From contig CAWBJO010000009.1 of the NCBI GenBank assembly GCA_963789175.1, forward strand, positions 620,001 through 684,000: DNA of 64,000 nucleotides, given 5' to 3'. A model generated the notes under the pieces. That model did no database searches. It worked only from the letters and a program-made list of their open reading frames with translations, and was not told the DNA's origin. Source of the stretch: CAWBJO01 sp963789175 (GTDB taxonomy: Bacteria; Pseudomonadota; Alphaproteobacteria; Rhizobiales; Aestuariivirgaceae). The position numbers and the translations under genes are program-made. Below, piece by piece: positions 53,185-61,467 of this stretch (positions are counted from its first letter, which is position 1; each line of letters starts with the position of its first letter).

Positions 53185-53529
53185 GCTGGCCGTCCTCCAC
53201 GCAACGGGAAAGAAGACCAAGTGTAAAGAACTACGGTTAAGAAACGGTGCTCACTGAAGGGGAATAGCGGCGGCTTGTAGTAACCCAGTGCCCGCATCCT
53301 TCAGCGCAAAAGGCGGTCGTTACGCGTTTGGGCGGCTGGGTCGGTCAGGTGTTGCTTATGCCCGTCCAGATCTTATAGGGCGGCCCTACGTCAATTGTGA
53401 GCATGAGATTAACGGAGTGCTGTGACTTCGTTCAGCTCCTTTCACCGAAATTCAGTTTCAATCCCTGAGAGTTCGCGAGATATGCGGCACTGTAGGCCAA
53501 CTCTAGAAGCGTCGTGGGAATAGTAGTTC
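53185..53529. other. Intergenic stretch between divergent envelope genes
   Basis: 345 bp with no supported reading frame, RNA or repeat. It presumably carries promoters for the divergent OMP and SH3 genes, but none could be assigned. Confidence 0.5.
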
Positions 53530-54033
53530 ATGAACCGTATATGCCATGCCATCGTCCTTGCCTTGGGCCTCGGATTAATCGTTAGTGCGGAGAAGGTAGC
53601 GCACGCTGAAACGGTCGTCCCTGGCGAGGAGCACTGCGTCGTCAGCGTCCGTTCCAGCGACCGGCTGAACCTTCGCGCAAGACCCAGCGCGCGCGCAGCT
53701 GTTCTCGCTCAGAAGCGCTATGATGAGTGTGGCATATTGGTGCGAGCGTGCGTTGGAGTTTGGTGCAAGATTGAGGACGGGCATAATCTGGGATGGGTGC
53801 ATCGGCGCTACATCTCCATGATCTCACCGGCAATGTACTGCGTTACCGCGCTTGCACCCGGTGATCGGCTCAATGTTCGCGCCTTCCCCTCGCCAGGCTC
53901 CCGAGTTCTGACGCGCTTGCCTCAGCATCGATGCGAGATTGCCTTCCTGCCTTATGCTAGGGGGACGTGGCAGAAAATCCGTGTGGATGGATGGCAGGGC
54001 TGGGTGAACCGGCGGTATCTAAGCGGCGAGTAA
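53530..54033 (+). CDS. Exported tandem SH3-domain protein
   Basis: A 167-residue protein with a signal peptide (AIVLALGLGLIVSAEKVAHA) and two bacterial SH3 (SH3b) domains. The first contains SDRLNLRARPSARAAVLAQK and WCKIEDGHNLGWVHRRYI. The second contains GDRLNVRAFPSPGSRVLTRL and WQKIRVDGWQGWVNRRYL. Cysteines are placed alike in the two repeats. SH3b domains bind peptidoglycan or peptides in the periplasm. It is intact despite the decayed surroundings. Confidence 0.85.
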   Translation: MNRICHAIVLALGLGLIVSAEKVAHAETVVPGEEHCVVSVRSSDRLNLRARPSARAAVLAQKRYDECGILVRACVGVWCKIEDGHNLGWVHRRYISMISPAMYCVTALAPGDRLNVRAFPSPGSRVLTRLPQHRCEIAFLPYARGTWQKIRVDGWQGWVNRRYLSGE

Positions 54034-54221
54034 ATATCTGCCCGTCCGCCAGTACGTCATCTAAACCACGAGCTGTTCCCGTTTCGACAGTCCTATCGCT
54101 TTCCTCCGAGCATTTTCTTAAGTCTTGCTAGTTCACATTTTTGATGCAGGGAACCTTACACCTACGGCCTAGTTGCCGCTGTGCGCGGAAGCAAGGGTAC
54201 CATGCGGCAGCACCACAACTA

Positions 54222-54412
54222 CTATGGGCCGTCTGAAAATAAGGCTTCAAGAACATAGTAGCCTGACGGGCATAGGACGATCTGGTCTCGATCCCTACTA
54301 ACCACCCTTTGGCGAGCCCGGTTGCGAGAGCTGCGTTAAAGTCATCCGCCGTTCCCCATTCGGCTTCAAACTGGCGCAAGAGATCAGCGTGCGGGTGCTT
54401 ATGACCGACGCG
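54222..54412 (-). pseudogene. Frameshifted remnant of a small unknown protein
   Basis: The minus strand encodes HPHADLLRQFEAEWGTADDF and NAALATGLAKGWL, and then continues in another frame as SRDRDQIVLCPSGYYVLEAL with FSDGP before a TAG at 54222. The pattern helix-helix-beta hairpin looks like a small winged-helix protein. One base deleted after the WL codons would explain the break. The family is not recognised; the gene start is also unclear. Confidence 0.45.
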
Positions 54413-55038
54413 GCAGCCGCTAAAACATCTCAGGAGGCGGAACACACCCCCTCTGGCGGGCCCTTGTGCCAAAATTGGGGTCCTTCGGACGTAGAGTCGA
54501 GTTGCCTCTCTAGGACAGAAACGGTGCGACTATGATCAAAGTTTCCGAGTTTCCCTGAAAACATGGGGGCGGAGCTGGTGGACGGCCACGTCCTTCCAGA
54601 TAGTGAAGCAGGCCCTCCGTAAACGGCGTTTGGGCATCCCACCGGCAGAATGATGGAGCTAGCTCCTTGGTTGCCAAGGATCCTCACCCGCCGGTCGTGC
54701 GAACAGCTCCCACTCGCCGGGGAACTGCTTCTCCTTCGCGCTCGCGCAGTCTCTGCGATGGCTTGCGCGCCGACCGCACTTGGCCGACCAACGGCGTAAC
54801 GCCGGCGCCTTCCGTTATTGATAGGTAGATGTTCCAGAGCTTCATGCGTCAAGGAACTAGCAGGTCGGCGATCTATGAGTCGAGTCGCGCGAGTGGGAGC
54901 AAACTTGCAATTACGGCGAGTCCTATCGAACGCGGATAAGGGTCATACGAAGGCAATTCCGAACTAGGCCTGAAACTAGGACGGGCTGAGACGTCATCGA
55001 GTATTATGGTGGCTATTCAAGTAGATAGGGTGTTTTTG
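54413..55038. other. Non-coding or degraded stretch before tRNA-Ser
   Basis: About 630 bp with no supported gene. Open frames here are short and lack the codon pattern of the rest of the window. It includes the second copy of the 20-bp repeat (54672-54691). No integrase or transposase similarity was recognised. Confidence 0.5.
54672..54691 (+). repeat. 20-bp direct repeat, copy 2
   Basis: TGCCAAGGATCCTCACCCGC, identical to 52384-52403. The two copies flank a 2.3-kb segment with the OMP and SH3 genes. Confidence 0.8.
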
Positions 55039-55128
55039 TGGCGGAGAGGGAGGGATTCGAACCCTCGTTACGGTTTCCCGCAAACACGCTTTCCAAGCGT
55101 GCGCCTTCAGCCACTCGGCCACCTCTCC
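55039..55128 (-). tRNA. tRNA-Ser (anticodon GGA)
   Basis: A 90-nt class II tRNA on the minus strand. The acceptor stem GGAGAGG pairs with CCTCTCC, followed by G and an encoded CCA. The anticodon stem CACGC/GCGTG encloses TTGGAAA, giving anticodon GGA (serine, UCC/UCU codons). A long variable arm and the T-arm GGGTTCGAATCCC are present. Its 3' end faces the decayed stretch at 50.3-55.0 kb, as expected if that stretch was once inserted at this tRNA. Confidence 0.96.
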
Positions 55129-55189
55129 GTCGCCACCCCGGTCGAGGGGCGGGCGCACTATACAAGTCACGACCTCGGGCGCAAGCGCA

Positions 55190-56125
55190 TCAGGCACCCG
55201 CGGCGAGGAAGGCCAAGACAAGTTCGCGCGTGCGTTCGGGAACCTCGACCATCGGCGAGTGGCCGCTGCCGGGAAGCACGACAATCTCGGCGCCCGGCAC
55301 CCTGGAGTAGCGCTCAGACTCGGCCGGCGGGACGATGGCGTCGCTGCCGCCGAAAATGACGAGAAGGCGCGGCGGACGTGCGAGCGACGCGAGCCTGACG
55401 TCGATGGGACGCTCTTTCCGGAAGGCCGTGCTCGCGGCATGCGCCTGACGAAAGGCCGGATCGGTCACCTGGAAGAGATCGGCCACGAAACGCTCCGGCA
55501 CCGCAAAGCCTGGCGCGAACGCCTGGGCGAGGCCGCGCCGCAGCGCCGCCCGAGTGCGAAACCGCGACAGGAGCTCGCCCACGACCGGAGTCAGGTAAAG
55601 GCGGGTCATCATATCGAAGGTGACGTCGGCGGAGGCCGGCGTGCCGATGAGGACGATTCCGTCGATGCGGTCCGGTCGCGCCGCTGTGAGCGCCGCCGCG
55701 ACCTCGCCACCCATGGAATGACCAATGAGAGCGGCGCGCGAAATGCCAAGTCCATCCATGACGGCCGCCACCATCGCCGCCTGGTTCTCGATCGCGTAGC
55801 CGTCGAGCGGTGCGGCGCTGCCGCCGTGGCCGATGAGATCGATCGCGATTATTCGGTGCCGGGCTTCGAGCTGCGGCGCGATGCCGTCCCACCAGTCGAG
55901 CGCCGCCCCGAAGCCGTGAATCATCACCAGTGCCGGCCCGCTTCCGCCGCTTCGCACATTCACGTCGATGCCGGAGACTTTCATGAGCACGCCGCCATCG
56001 CGCGCAGCCGCGGGTCTCGTCATGCCCGCCACAGCCCAGGTGTTTCCGGCGAGCGGGACGGCGACGGCAGCCGCACCCGACAGGAGAAAGCGACGACGCG
56101 CGTTGAGGTTCGGTGCCAAAGCCAC
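55190..56125 (-). CDS. Exported alpha/beta hydrolase
   Basis: About 311 residues. A twin-arginine-like signal (ARRRFLLSGAAAVAVPLAGN) precedes an alpha/beta hydrolase fold. The oxyanion region is MIHGFGAALDWWDG, the nucleophile elbow is ALIGHSMGGEVA (Ser), the acid is in FGGSDAIVPP (Asp), and the His is in PGSGHSPMVEVPE. Substrate unknown; esterase or haloperoxidase-like. The GTG at 56125 is the most plausible start because it places the signal at the N-terminus, but no good ribosome site was seen. Confidence 0.87.
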   Translation of the reverse strand: MALAPNLNARRRFLLSGAAAVAVPLAGNTWAVAGMTRPAAARDGGVLMKVSGIDVNVRSGGSGPALVMIHGFGAALDWWDGIAPQLEARHRIIAIDLIGHGGSAAPLDGYAIENQAAMVAAVMDGLGISRAALIGHSMGGEVAAALTAARPDRIDGIVLIGTPASADVTFDMMTRLYLTPVVGELLSRFRTRAALRRGLAQAFAPGFAVPERFVADLFQVTDPAFRQAHAASTAFRKERPIDVRLASLARPPRLLVIFGGSDAIVPPAESERYSRVPGAEIVVLPGSGHSPMVEVPERTRELVLAFLAAGA

Positions 56126-56243
56126 GGTTGAACTTGATGGTTGAGTTTTCCGGCTATATGCAATCCCCGGGCGAAAGGCAAGGCAGCTTGTAAGGGGCGT
56201 GGCCAGCCGCCACATTGGCAGCGGGAGAGGAGGCGAAAATCCC

Positions 56244-56897
56244 ATGCTCTTCAGCCGCAAGAAAACCGAAATGCCGGCACCGCAGGCGGCGCTTCCCGGG
56301 CGCCGGGACGCCATCCCGACGGCCAGCCACCACTTCGTCAACAAGCGGGCTCTCAAGGGCCCCTATCCGCATGGCCACGAGGTCGCCTATTTCGCGCTCG
56401 GCTGCTACTGGGGGGCCGAGAAGGTTTTCTGGAGCATCCCGGGCGTCCACGTGACCGCCGTCGGCAATATCGGCGGGTTCACGCCAAATCCGACCTATGA
56501 AGAGGTGTGCTCCGGCCTCACCGGGCATGCGGAGGCGGTCATGGTCGTCTACGATCCCAAGGTCGTTTCCTACGAGATGCTGCTGAAGCGGTTCTGGGAA
56601 GCGCACGACCCGACGCAGGGCATGCGGCAAGGCAACGATGTCGGGACTTCCTACCGCTCGGGCATCTACTGGACGAGCGAGGCGCAACGCGACGCGGCCG
56701 AGCGGTCGAAGGCGACCTACGAGACGGATCTCAAGACCAAGGGCTTTGGACCGATCACCACCGAGATCGTCCAGGCGCCGCCGTTCTATTTCGCGGAAGA
56801 CTACCACCAGCAGTATCTCGCCAAGAACCCCTACGGCTATTGCGGGCTCGGCGGCACGGGCGTCACCTGCCAGATCGAGACGGGCGTCGCGGCCTGA
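56244..56897 (+). CDS. msrA: Peptide methionine (S)-S-oxide reductase
   Basis: A 217-residue MsrA. The active-site motif is FALGCYWGAEKVFW, with the usual Phe of GCFWG replaced by Tyr, and the family segments are TYEEVCSGLTGHAEAV and FYFAEDYHQQYLAKNP. The second Cys pair is in GYCGLGGTGVTCQIE, the C-terminal recycling cysteines. It repairs oxidised methionine using thioredoxin. The ATG at 56244 has AGAGGAGG upstream; the earlier in-frame start adds a non-conserved tail. A terminator hairpin follows. Confidence 0.95.
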   Translation: MLFSRKKTEMPAPQAALPGRRDAIPTASHHFVNKRALKGPYPHGHEVAYFALGCYWGAEKVFWSIPGVHVTAVGNIGGFTPNPTYEEVCSGLTGHAEAVMVVYDPKVVSYEMLLKRFWEAHDPTQGMRQGNDVGTSYRSGIYWTSEAQRDAAERSKATYETDLKTKGFGPITTEIVQAPPFYFAEDYHQQYLAKNPYGYCGLGGTGVTCQIETGVAA

Positions 56898-56933
56898 CGC
56901 CCTGTCCGCGACTGGTGAAAGAAAAAATTGCAC

Positions 56934-56965
56934 GCAGCCCCCGGCGATGCCGGCGGGCTGCTTTT
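56934..56965 (+). terminator. Rho-independent terminator after msrA
   Basis: GCAGCCC, CGGC-GAT-GCCG and GGGCTGC form a long stem with one mismatched base pair, followed by TTTT at 56962-56965. Confidence 0.85.
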
Positions 56966-57019
56966 GCATGGCGGCATTTTTCTCTAGGCTTGGCGCTGCC
57001 CAAAGGTCCCGGAGGTTCC

Positions 57020-57278
57020 GTGCGCATCCCGCTCGCCATCATCGCCCTGCTCCTCCGTCTCTGACCGCCGCTGCCGCCAAGCCCACGGCCAATACAGCGC
57101 CGGCCGCATCCTGGTCGTCGACAAGGATGCGAAGCTCGTGCGCAAGATCGAGGTGCCGTCGACCGCGGCACCCAACCTCGCCTTCAGCGCCGACGGCAAG
57201 ACGATCTACGTGATGGCGGCCGACGACAAGTCGGCGGCGCCGTACAAGGGCAAGGTCTACGCGGTCGGCAACGAATAG
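57020..57278 (+). pseudogene. Gutted beta-propeller protein gene: signal peptide joined to last blade
   Basis: A GTG at 57020, with GGAGG 4 nt upstream, encodes MRIPLAIIALLL, and after a +1 frame change SLTAAAAKPTA, which together look like a complete signal peptide. A second frame change leads to SAGRILVVDKDAKLVRKIEV, then LAFSADGKTIYVMAADDKSA and KGKVYAVGNE before a TAG at 57278, the last blade of an SMP-30/YVTN-type propeller. The middle of the gene (several hundred residues) is missing. It looks like an internal deletion. Confidence 0.6.
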
Positions 57279-57290
57279 CCGGGGGCGCGC

Positions 57291-59093
57291 TCAGTTCTCG
57301 TCCATCTTGAGGGCGGCGATGAACGCTTCCTGCGGAATGTCGACGCGTCCGAACTGACGCATCTTCTTCTTGCCCTCCTTCTGCTTGTCGAGGAGCTTGC
57401 GCTTGCGGGTGATGTCGCCGCCGTAGCACTTGGCGGTGACGTCCTTGCGCAGCGCCGAGAGGGTCTCGCGGGCGACGATCTTGCCGCCGATCGCCGCCTG
57501 GATGGGAATCTGGAACATGTGGCGCGGTATGAGCTCCTTGAGCTTCTCGCACATGACCCGGCCGCGCTGCTCGGCGCGCGCCCGGTGGACGATCATCGAA
57601 AGGGCGTCGACGGGCTCGGCGTTGACGAGGATGGAGAGCTTGACGAGATCGGATTCGGCATAGCCGGTGATGTGATAGTCGAAGCTCGCATAGCCGCGCG
57701 AGACGGACTTCAGGCGATCGTAGAAATCGAAGACGACCTCGTTCAGCGGCAGGTCGTAGACGAGCATGGCGCGCGCGCCGGCATAGGTAAGCTGCTTCTG
57801 GCGGCCGCGCCGGTCCTCGCACAACTTCAGCACCGCGCCCAGATGCTCGTCGGGGACCAGGATGGTCGCCTCGATCCACGGCTCCTCCATCGTGTCGATC
57901 AGCATGGTGTCCGGCATGTCGGCCGGGTTGTGGAGCTCGAGCCGCGTGCCGTCGAGCAGGTGGAAACGGTAGATGACCGACGGCGCGGTGGTGATGATGT
58001 CGAGGTTGAACTCGCGCTCGATCCGCTCACGGATGATGTCGAGGTGAAGGAGGCCCAGGAAGCCGCAGCGGAAGCCGAAACCGAGCGCGGCGGAGGTCTC
58101 CATCTCGAAGGTAAAACTCGCATCGTTGAGCCTCAGCTTCGCCATGGCGTCGCGCAAATCCTCGAAGCGCGACGCATCGACCGGGAAGAAGCCGGCGAAT
58201 ACCACGGGCTGGGACGGTTTGAACCCCGGAAGGGCCCCCGCGGCGGGGCGCCGATCATCGGTGACCGTGTCTCCTACTCGCGTGTCGGCCACCTGCTTGA
58301 TGGCGGCGGTGAAGAAACCGATCTCGCCCGGACCGAGGCTTGCGATCATTTCCTGCTTGGGACGGAAAATGCCGACGCGCTCGACGAGATAGCTCGCCTC
58401 GGTCGACATGAGCTTGATCTTCATGCCTTTCCTGAGCTCGCCGTCGACGATGCGGACGAGCACGACGACGCCGAGATAGGCGTCGTACCAGCTGTCGACG
58501 AGCAGCGCCTTCAAAGTCTCCTTGGGCGCGCCGCCCGGCGAGGGAAGGCGGTTCACGATGGCCTCGAGCACGTCCGGTATGCCGAGACCGGTCTTGGCCG
58601 AGATCTCGATGGCGTTCGACGCGTCGATGCCGATGACGTCCTCGATCTGGCGGCGCACCCGTTCCGGCTCGGCGGCCGGCAGGTCGACCTTGTTCAGGAT
58701 CGGGACGATCTCGTGATTGTTGGCGATGGCCTGGTAGACGTTGGCGAGGGTCTGCGCCTCGACGCCCTGAGAGGCGTCGACGATGAGCAGCGAGCCCTCA
58801 CAGGCGGCGAGCGAGCGCGACACCTCGTAGGCGAAATCGACGTGGCCCGGCGTGTCTATGAGGTTGAGCACGTAATCGCGGCCGTCGCGGGCCCGGTAGT
58901 CGAGGCGAACCGTGTTCGCCTTGATGGTGATGCCGCGCTCGCGCTCGAGATCCATGGAGTCGAGAATCTGATCTTTCATCTCGCGATCCGACACGGCGCC
59001 GCACGCCTGGATGAGGCGGTCGGCGAGCGTCGACTTGCCGTGGTCGATATGCGCGATGATCGCGAAATTGCGGATGAGACCGGTATCGATCAT
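57291..59093 (-). CDS. lepA: Elongation factor 4 (LepA)
   Basis: A 600-residue translational GTPase. G1 is AHIDHGKST, switch I includes RERGITIKA, G3 is DTPGHVDF and G4 is NKVD. Domain II, the elongation-factor G-like domains and the LepA-specific C-terminal domain (MRQFGRVDIPQEAFIAAL) follow. EF4 back-translocates or remodels stalled ribosomes. Length and order are normal. The ATG at 59093 gives the usual MIDTGLIRNFAIIAHIDHG start. It is convergent with the propeller remnant and 40 bp downstream of the PAP2 gene. Confidence 0.96.
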   Translation of the reverse strand: MIDTGLIRNFAIIAHIDHGKSTLADRLIQACGAVSDREMKDQILDSMDLERERGITIKANTVRLDYRARDGRDYVLNLIDTPGHVDFAYEVSRSLAACEGSLLIVDASQGVEAQTLANVYQAIANNHEIVPILNKVDLPAAEPERVRRQIEDVIGIDASNAIEISAKTGLGIPDVLEAIVNRLPSPGGAPKETLKALLVDSWYDAYLGVVVLVRIVDGELRKGMKIKLMSTEASYLVERVGIFRPKQEMIASLGPGEIGFFTAAIKQVADTRVGDTVTDDRRPAAGALPGFKPSQPVVFAGFFPVDASRFEDLRDAMAKLRLNDASFTFEMETSAALGFGFRCGFLGLLHLDIIRERIEREFNLDIITTAPSVIYRFHLLDGTRLELHNPADMPDTMLIDTMEEPWIEATILVPDEHLGAVLKLCEDRRGRQKQLTYAGARAMLVYDLPLNEVVFDFYDRLKSVSRGYASFDYHITGYAESDLVKLSILVNAEPVDALSMIVHRARAEQRGRVMCEKLKELIPRHMFQIPIQAAIGGKIVARETLSALRKDVTAKCYGGDITRKRKLLDKQKEGKKKMRQFGRVDIPQEAFIAALKMDEN

Positions 59094-59133
59094 GGCGCGC
59101 TTGATGGCAGGCGCGCCGATGAGCGTCAAGCGT

Positions 59134-60234
59134 TCAAATCGGAGCGGGAACGGTCGCCGTCGAAGTTTGCGTGCGCCGCGCGCGGTCCCAGTCGACGAGC
59201 CGGCCGGCGGCCTTCCAGGCCAGGATGGCGAGCGCCGCCCCGACGTAGCCGTCGATGGCATAGTGCCAGGCAAGGAGGACCGACCCCAGCATGATGATGA
59301 CGGCGAAGGCGGCGAGGAGCTTGCGAAGCAGGCTTCCTCTGGGTGCAGCGAGAGCAAACAGGGCGGCAGTTCCGACATGCATGGACGGCATCGCCGAAAC
59401 TCCGTGCACGAGGCCGGTATCCGACACATAGCCGTGCCAGAGCATCTTCTGCACCGCCAGCGTCGTGAGCGGATAGACCCGGCTGACCTCGCGCAGGTGA
59501 TCCATGAGCGGCTGAAACAGCGGGTCGCCGGGAAAGAGGTTGGCGTAGTAGCAAGGACCGACGGAGGAGAAGACGGTGCCGAGGCCGCCCGATCCGACGA
59601 TCCACAGCAGCATGAAGGCGAGGAGGAAGCGGATGCCGCGGTCCTTCTCGTCGAGCGCCTGCCAGATCCAGAAGACGGTCATGACGAAGAACCAGGCGTG
59701 ATAGGCAAAGCCGAACGCATAGGTCACGAACGGCGTTCCCAGCACCGGCAGTAGGAGCTGATAGGGGTCGACGCCGAAATGCAGCCAGCGGTCGAGGTCG
59801 GCCAGCTCACGGTCGAAGGCGAAGGGATGGAAGAAAGGAATCGCCCGCTTGATGACGTTGTAGGCGATCTGAAGGATCAGCATCGTCACCATGACGTGGA
59901 TGAACTTCGCGACGCGGTCGGGCGCAAGCACGTTGCGATAGAGAAAGTCGGGAATGAACGGCGCGTCATGGTCCGAACGCAGGAGGTGCAGTCCCTTCAT
60001 GAGGAGAAGGGGCGCGAGCACGAGAGTGAGACCCAGGACCCCCATGAAGCCGATGAAGGTCATGACGATCTCGAATCGGAACTGCGGACCGGAGATCAGG
60101 GCGATGATGCAGGCGATGAGGAGCGATGCCAGGCTCGCCGCGTACAGGATGGCGTGGCGCCGGAACTCGGCGCGGACATGGAACAGAAGCGCCGCCGGAT
60201 AGCGGGCGAGGATCGGACTCACAAAATCACGCAT
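59134..60234 (-). CDS. PAP2-superfamily membrane phosphatase/transferase (Aur1-like), copy A
   Basis: A 366-residue membrane protein with about seven helices. The lipid-phosphatase-type active site appears as SAMPSMHVGTAALFALA and LAWHYAIDGYVGA, giving the PSxH and HYxxDxxxG motifs of the PAP2/inositolphosphotransferase group; RLFHP-like ligands are less clear. It likely acts on a lipid phosphate or lipid-linked diphosphate on the periplasmic side. It overlaps its paralogue (copy B) by 8 bp and follows it; together they are a tandem duplicate. Confidence 0.87.
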   Translation of the reverse strand: MRDFVSPILARYPAALLFHVRAEFRRHAILYAASLASLLIACIIALISGPQFRFEIVMTFIGFMGVLGLTLVLAPLLLMKGLHLLRSDHDAPFIPDFLYRNVLAPDRVAKFIHVMVTMLILQIAYNVIKRAIPFFHPFAFDRELADLDRWLHFGVDPYQLLLPVLGTPFVTYAFGFAYHAWFFVMTVFWIWQALDEKDRGIRFLLAFMLLWIVGSGGLGTVFSSVGPCYYANLFPGDPLFQPLMDHLREVSRVYPLTTLAVQKMLWHGYVSDTGLVHGVSAMPSMHVGTAALFALAAPRGSLLRKLLAAFAVIIMLGSVLLAWHYAIDGYVGAALAILAWKAAGRLVDWDRARRTQTSTATVPAPI

Positions 60235-61354
60235 CGGCGTGGGCTACCACAGGAGTATTTAATGCAACCTTAAAGCGGAGGGCATGGCCGGCCGGCCAGC
60301 GCCCACGATCCCGTGCCACCAGGACGCCGGCGACCTTCCAGAACAGCAGGGCGAGCCCGGCCGCCACGTATCCGTCGATCGCATAGTGCCAGCCGAGTTG
60401 GATCGAGCCTATGAAGATCACGACGGCAAAGGCGGCAAGCAGCTTGCGCAGAACGCTTCGGCGCGGTGCGGCGAGGGCGAACAGGACCGAGGTTCCGACG
60501 TGCATGGACGGCATCGCCGATATGCCGTGCACCAGCCCGGTGCCTGTCATGTGCCCATTCCACAGCGCGTCCTGGATAGTGAGGGTCGAGATCGGGAACA
60601 CGGCGCTCGCTTGCGCGAGATAGGTCATGAGCGGTTCGAAGAGGGGATCACCCGGAAAGAGCTTGGTGAAGTAGCAAGGACCGACGGACGACAGGATGGT
60701 GCCGAGGCCGCCCGAGCCGACGATCCACAACAGCATGAAGGCGAGGAGGAAGCGAATGCCGTCGTCCTTGTCGGAAAGCGCCTGCCAGACCCAGAACACG
60801 GTCATGACGGTGAACCAGAAGTGATATGCGAAGGCGAGACCGTAGGTCACGACGGGCGTGCCGATGAGCGGCATGAGCAGACGATAGGGATCGACGCCGA
60901 AATGCAGCCAGCGGTCGAGGTCGGCCAGGCGGCGATCGAAGGCGAAGGGATGAATGACCGGTATGGACCGCTTGATGATGTTGTAGGACAGCTGAACGAT
61001 CACCATGGCCACCAGCACATGGACGAAACGCGCGATCCGATCCGGTGCCAGCGCATTCCGGTACAGGAATTCGGGAACGAACGGGCTTGCGAAGTCGCCG
61101 CGCAGCAAATCCCGGATCTTGAGAAACAGAAGGGGCACGAGCACGAGAGTGGCACCGAGCACCGCCATGACCGCCAGGATCGTGAAGACGACCACGGAGC
61201 GAAAGGGAATCTCGAGGATCCAGGAGCCGCCCATCGCGACGATCAGGGACGACAGGCTCATCACATGCAAAAGCGCATGGCGCCGGAGCTCGGCCTGGAT
61301 GTGAAAAACGACGGAACGGATATAGCCAAACGCTGAAAGACCGAATGCACGCAT
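60227..61354 (-). CDS. PAP2-superfamily membrane phosphatase/transferase (Aur1-like), copy B
   Basis: A 375-residue paralogue of copy A. The same core segments are present: FAFDRRLADLDRWLHFGVDP, SSVGPCYFTKLFPGDPLFEP, SAMPSMHVGTSVLFALAAPR and LGWHYAIDGYVAAGL. Only the N-terminal helices and C-terminal tail differ much. It is the first gene of the tandem pair. The upstream 113 bp are shared with mbfA and contain an iron control element. Confidence 0.87.
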   Translation of the reverse strand: MRAFGLSAFGYIRSVVFHIQAELRRHALLHVMSLSSLIVAMGGSWILEIPFRSVVVFTILAVMAVLGATLVLVPLLFLKIRDLLRGDFASPFVPEFLYRNALAPDRIARFVHVLVAMVIVQLSYNIIKRSIPVIHPFAFDRRLADLDRWLHFGVDPYRLLMPLIGTPVVTYGLAFAYHFWFTVMTVFWVWQALSDKDDGIRFLLAFMLLWIVGSGGLGTILSSVGPCYFTKLFPGDPLFEPLMTYLAQASAVFPISTLTIQDALWNGHMTGTGLVHGISAMPSMHVGTSVLFALAAPRRSVLRKLLAAFAVVIFIGSIQLGWHYAIDGYVAAGLALLFWKVAGVLVARDRGRWPAGHALRFKVALNTPVVAHADA

Positions 61355-61419
61355 GCAAAGTACAGTTGCATGCTATTTCTTAATTCAACTATAAGCTGCC
61401 ATCGACCTCTAGCATTTGG

Positions 61420-61436
61420 CTTGGAACGATTCTAAG
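61420..61436. promoter_or_regulatory. Iron control element (Irr box) upstream of mbfA
   Basis: CTTGGAACGATTCTAAG, a palindrome with one mismatch that resembles the rhizobial ICE motif TTTAGAA-N3-TTCTAAA. It lies 32 bp before the mbfA start codon. mbfA is a known Irr target in Agrobacterium and Bradyrhizobium. Confidence 0.7.
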
Positions 61437-61467
61437 GTGCGGCCCCGCCCTATCGCAGGAGCCCCCC

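Noticed and set aside
50349..55128. Intact prophage or integrative element at tRNA-Ser
   Set aside because: No integrase, excisionase, phage structural gene or duplicate of the tRNA 3' end was recognised; only a decayed region can be claimed.
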